Shown here piece by piece: positions 61,701 to 64,000 of a DNA stretch of 64,000 nt. The position numbers and the translations under genes were made by a program. Origin of the DNA: Todiramphus chloris collaris (taxonomy: Eukaryota; Chordata; Aves; Coraciiformes; Alcedinidae); NCBI GenBank assembly GCA_025345505.1, contig JANVCC010000030.1, positions 14,825,065 to 14,889,064 of the forward strand. Reading direction: 5' to 3'. Positions within the stretch are counted from its first letter, which is position 1. The number at the start of each line of letters is the position of its first letter. Below the pieces are notes generated by a model. That model was given only the letters and a program-made list of their open reading frames with translations, was not told the origin of the DNA and did not search any database.

Positions 61701-64000
61701 CTACCAAAGAAAGCCAAGTCACACTCCTTTCAATCTTAGATGTTTGCTGTTTCTTGCGAGGCTGTTTCTATTTGTGTTGTCCTTTGGGTTTGATGCTTGT
61801 GAGGTGGGAACTGCTTTAAGCTTGGTTTGTTTGGTGAGAGAAGGCAGGCCTGTTTGTCAGGTATGTTCTCTTCTGAACTTCTTCAGCTTTTGCCAACTTG
61901 GTGTCAGCCCTCAGGCTGAGGAGGCAGGTGTGAAGTGAGGTGAGCTATTAAAAAAAAAACCCCAACAAAACAAACCCAAAACAAAACACATGGAGTAGGC
62001 ATGTGCATGGGGGAGGAGGAGGTTTGTTGCTAAACGTAGGTGGTGTAGAAGGCATTAAGGGTCTGGACTGTGTTTCTGCAACCCAGGGTATTGCTGGGGC
62101 CCTGCATGTCCCTCTTACCAGTGCGGTGACAGGAGGCTGGAGAGCAGGGCCTCTTGTGTAGGAGACCACTGGCTATGTCTGGGGTGAGGGAAGCTGCTTT
62201 TCTCCTTGTCTTTAGGGATTTAGTCTGCCTGGAGCAGAACAGTGTGGGAGCTGCACAGCCAGTTGCCATGCACCTGCCCCTCTTCTCTCAGCAGGCTGCC
62301 AGACTGGAGCTTTTTTGTTAAATGGGCATTAAGGGTACCCTCAAAATCAACCTCGTGCTTGAACTGCAGCCTTTGCATTTGCAAGGCATTGCTTCCTTGC
62401 AGTACCTCAAGGAGACCCATGCACACAGGCTTCTTTAATGTTGGCATGGCACAGTCTTGATGTAAGAGAAGGGCTTTCCCTTCTTGGGGATATTACTCTT
62501 GCAATGTCAGGGCTGAATCTGTGTTCAACTGTATATGTTTGAGTGATTTTGAGAGGAGGATCCTCTTAAATTCCAGTTTCTCCTTTAGGGAAGTGGAAGT
62601 TGCTTAAACAACTGATGACTCACTTTCTCTAGCTGTAAGATGCAGGTGAGAACTGCTTGCATTCTAGATAATGTTTGAAAAAAATGTGGGATGTTAAAAA
62701 CAGTGTTATGAAGGTCAATGAGCAAATCCATATTTAATCTTTGACCCTTCATAAGATGTTATAGCCATGCACTCATCTTCAGTCTGATCATACAGAAGAA
62801 AGCAATGACCTTTCTGCTCATGTTGAACAGCAAGAACAATGAGCACACAATTGCTGTTTCCACAGGGGTTGTTCATGCACAAGGCTGTAAAGGCAGACTC
62901 TGGGAGATAAGGAAATGCGGATAGGGTGCTCACAAATCTTGAAGCAATGCCTTGGAAGTGACTGTAGCATGACATGGCCTTAAAAACATTTGGGTGATGG
63001 GATCTAAATTGCAGAGTGGGGAAATGGCTTTTATTTTCTAGCAGAATGGGGATTCTTTTCAGCAAGGCCTTTGCTCTCCTCATGTGTAACACAGACTCTT
63101 TCCTTTTAAGACTGTGCATTTAATGTCAGTCCTCAGCAAAAGCTGAGGCAGAGGCAGCTCTCTGAACAGAAATTTTGGGCAAGATTGCAGAGGAATGAGT
63201 GGACTTAATTGCAATGAGTCCCTTCCCAACACTGTGGCATGAAGTTGGGATCAGTGGTGAATTCCCACAACAAATCAAGAAATACTTTGCAAGATGCCAT
63301 ACAGAGCTGTGCCTTGAGTGACCTCGCTATGCTAGGTCACTGCTACCTACTGATGCCAAACCATGAGTGGGGTTTAGTGGATGGGGGAGGGAGGTCATGT
63401 GGAAGAGGGTTGTTTGCCCAGTGGACCACTATTGGGCATGGAATGCTGCTGATGGGGGCCTTCCAAGGTTACATGGGAAAGTATTTTATTTATCATTTAA
63501 GCAGATAAATTATTGCTGTGTCTTCCCAAAATGGTGTTTCCTTTTTGCACTTTTTTCCTGAATAAAGCTGTCCTTGTTTCCTACTAGGCTATGTGTTGGC
63601 AAGTGGAGGAACACTGCCTGGCTAATGATGCTGGAGAGTAAGGAAATGCAGCTATCCCAGAAGAGCAGGCAGGTACATGGGTATGGTGTTCATGGTGCTC
63701 TGTACTTGTAAGAGGGAGCTTGTGTGAATCTATGCATTATGGACGCTGGCATCTTCTGGCAAAGGACTTATAAACCCTGGCTGAAACCTTGATGGCAAAG
63801 ATTCATTCTGGCTGGTTTGCTGGCAGCTCTGGATGCTTCCAAAGTTATGCATGTTTTCCCTTGTAAATATTTTCAGTGGGCTGTTTTCCCAAGACCATTT
63901 TGCCTACCATCACCTTCCATCCTTCTCGTCTGCATAGTCCCTCTTTAGATCAAGAGAGGGAAGAGGATGTTGTTTATAGCAATCAGTGTTATAAACATGC

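Larger units (their letters stand above)
56170..64000. other. Non-coding stretch to the right edge, nothing recognised
   Basis: No recognisable exon, RNA gene or interspersed repeat. The longest ATG frame is 134 codons on the minus strand (62715-63119), without domain resemblance. An AATAAA at 63561-63566 followed by T/GT-rich sequence could be a polyadenylation signal on the plus strand, but nothing upstream supports a terminal exon. Enhancer-like AT-rich blocks are much rarer than in the left half. Confidence 0.5.

Noticed and set aside
62715..63119. 134-codon ATG frame on the minus strand
   Set aside because: No domain, signal peptide or membrane segment and no promoter context. A single frame of this length is expected by chance in 64 kb.
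1..64000. CRISPR arrays, bacterial operons, tRNA or rRNA genes
   Set aside because: No regularly spaced direct repeats, no cloverleaf with A and B box was found by eye, and the genome is clearly vertebrate. A tRNA or miRNA hairpin search by covariance model would be needed to exclude small RNA genes fully.

Overview
The window looks like nuclear DNA of a vertebrate, most probably a bird. All five interspersed repeats I can recognise are CR1-type LINE fragments. They have the 5'-truncated form and the conserved 3'-end sequence typical of avian and other sauropsid genomes. I see no Alu, L1, LTR or DNA transposon. Base composition is moderate, CpG is depleted, and two short CpG-rich patches stand out (about 29.83-30.31 kb and 55.83-55.97 kb). 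Two assembly gaps (10 N and exactly 100 N) each sit inside a simple repeat.

I do not recognise any protein-coding gene. Open frames are short, lack recognisable domains, and are what chance predicts. The only translated stretches with a recognisable family are the C-terminal pieces of CR1 reverse-transcriptase ORF2 at 46.2-46.5 and 49.25-49.6 kb. The window is therefore either intergenic or inside very large introns.

Layout. 1-12.3 kb: non-coding sequence with scattered homopolymers, a polypyrimidine tract and a perfect 18-bp palindrome. 12.3-42.3 kb: a series of AT-rich, non-repetitive blocks dense in homeodomain, PBX, forkhead and AP-1-like words. They read like conserved non-coding enhancers of the kind that cluster around developmental regulator genes. 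This half holds the first CpG island, with a perfect C/EBP palindrome, a CCAAT box, an interrupted (CCCTT)n repeat, a CTCF-like site and a G20 run. No interspersed repeat is recognised between 25.85 and 46.2 kb. 42.3-64 kb: fewer enhancer-like blocks, two CR1 copies with readable ORF2 remnants, and a second, small CpG patch at 55.9 kb that ends in a strong splice donor (CAG|GTGAGT on the plus strand). That patch is a plausible first exon of a non-coding RNA or of a gene lying downstream.

Putting it together (inference): the window resembles a regulatory landscape or giant intron with one or two weak CpG-type promoters, not a gene cluster. I cannot name the locus. The enhancer-like calls rest on sequence texture only and need a cross-species alignment. 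No convincing undescribed system was found. The best leads are the 29.8-30.3 kb CpG island, the 55.8-56.0 kb putative first exon, and the enhancer-like blocks at 33.8 and 41.4-42.3 kb.
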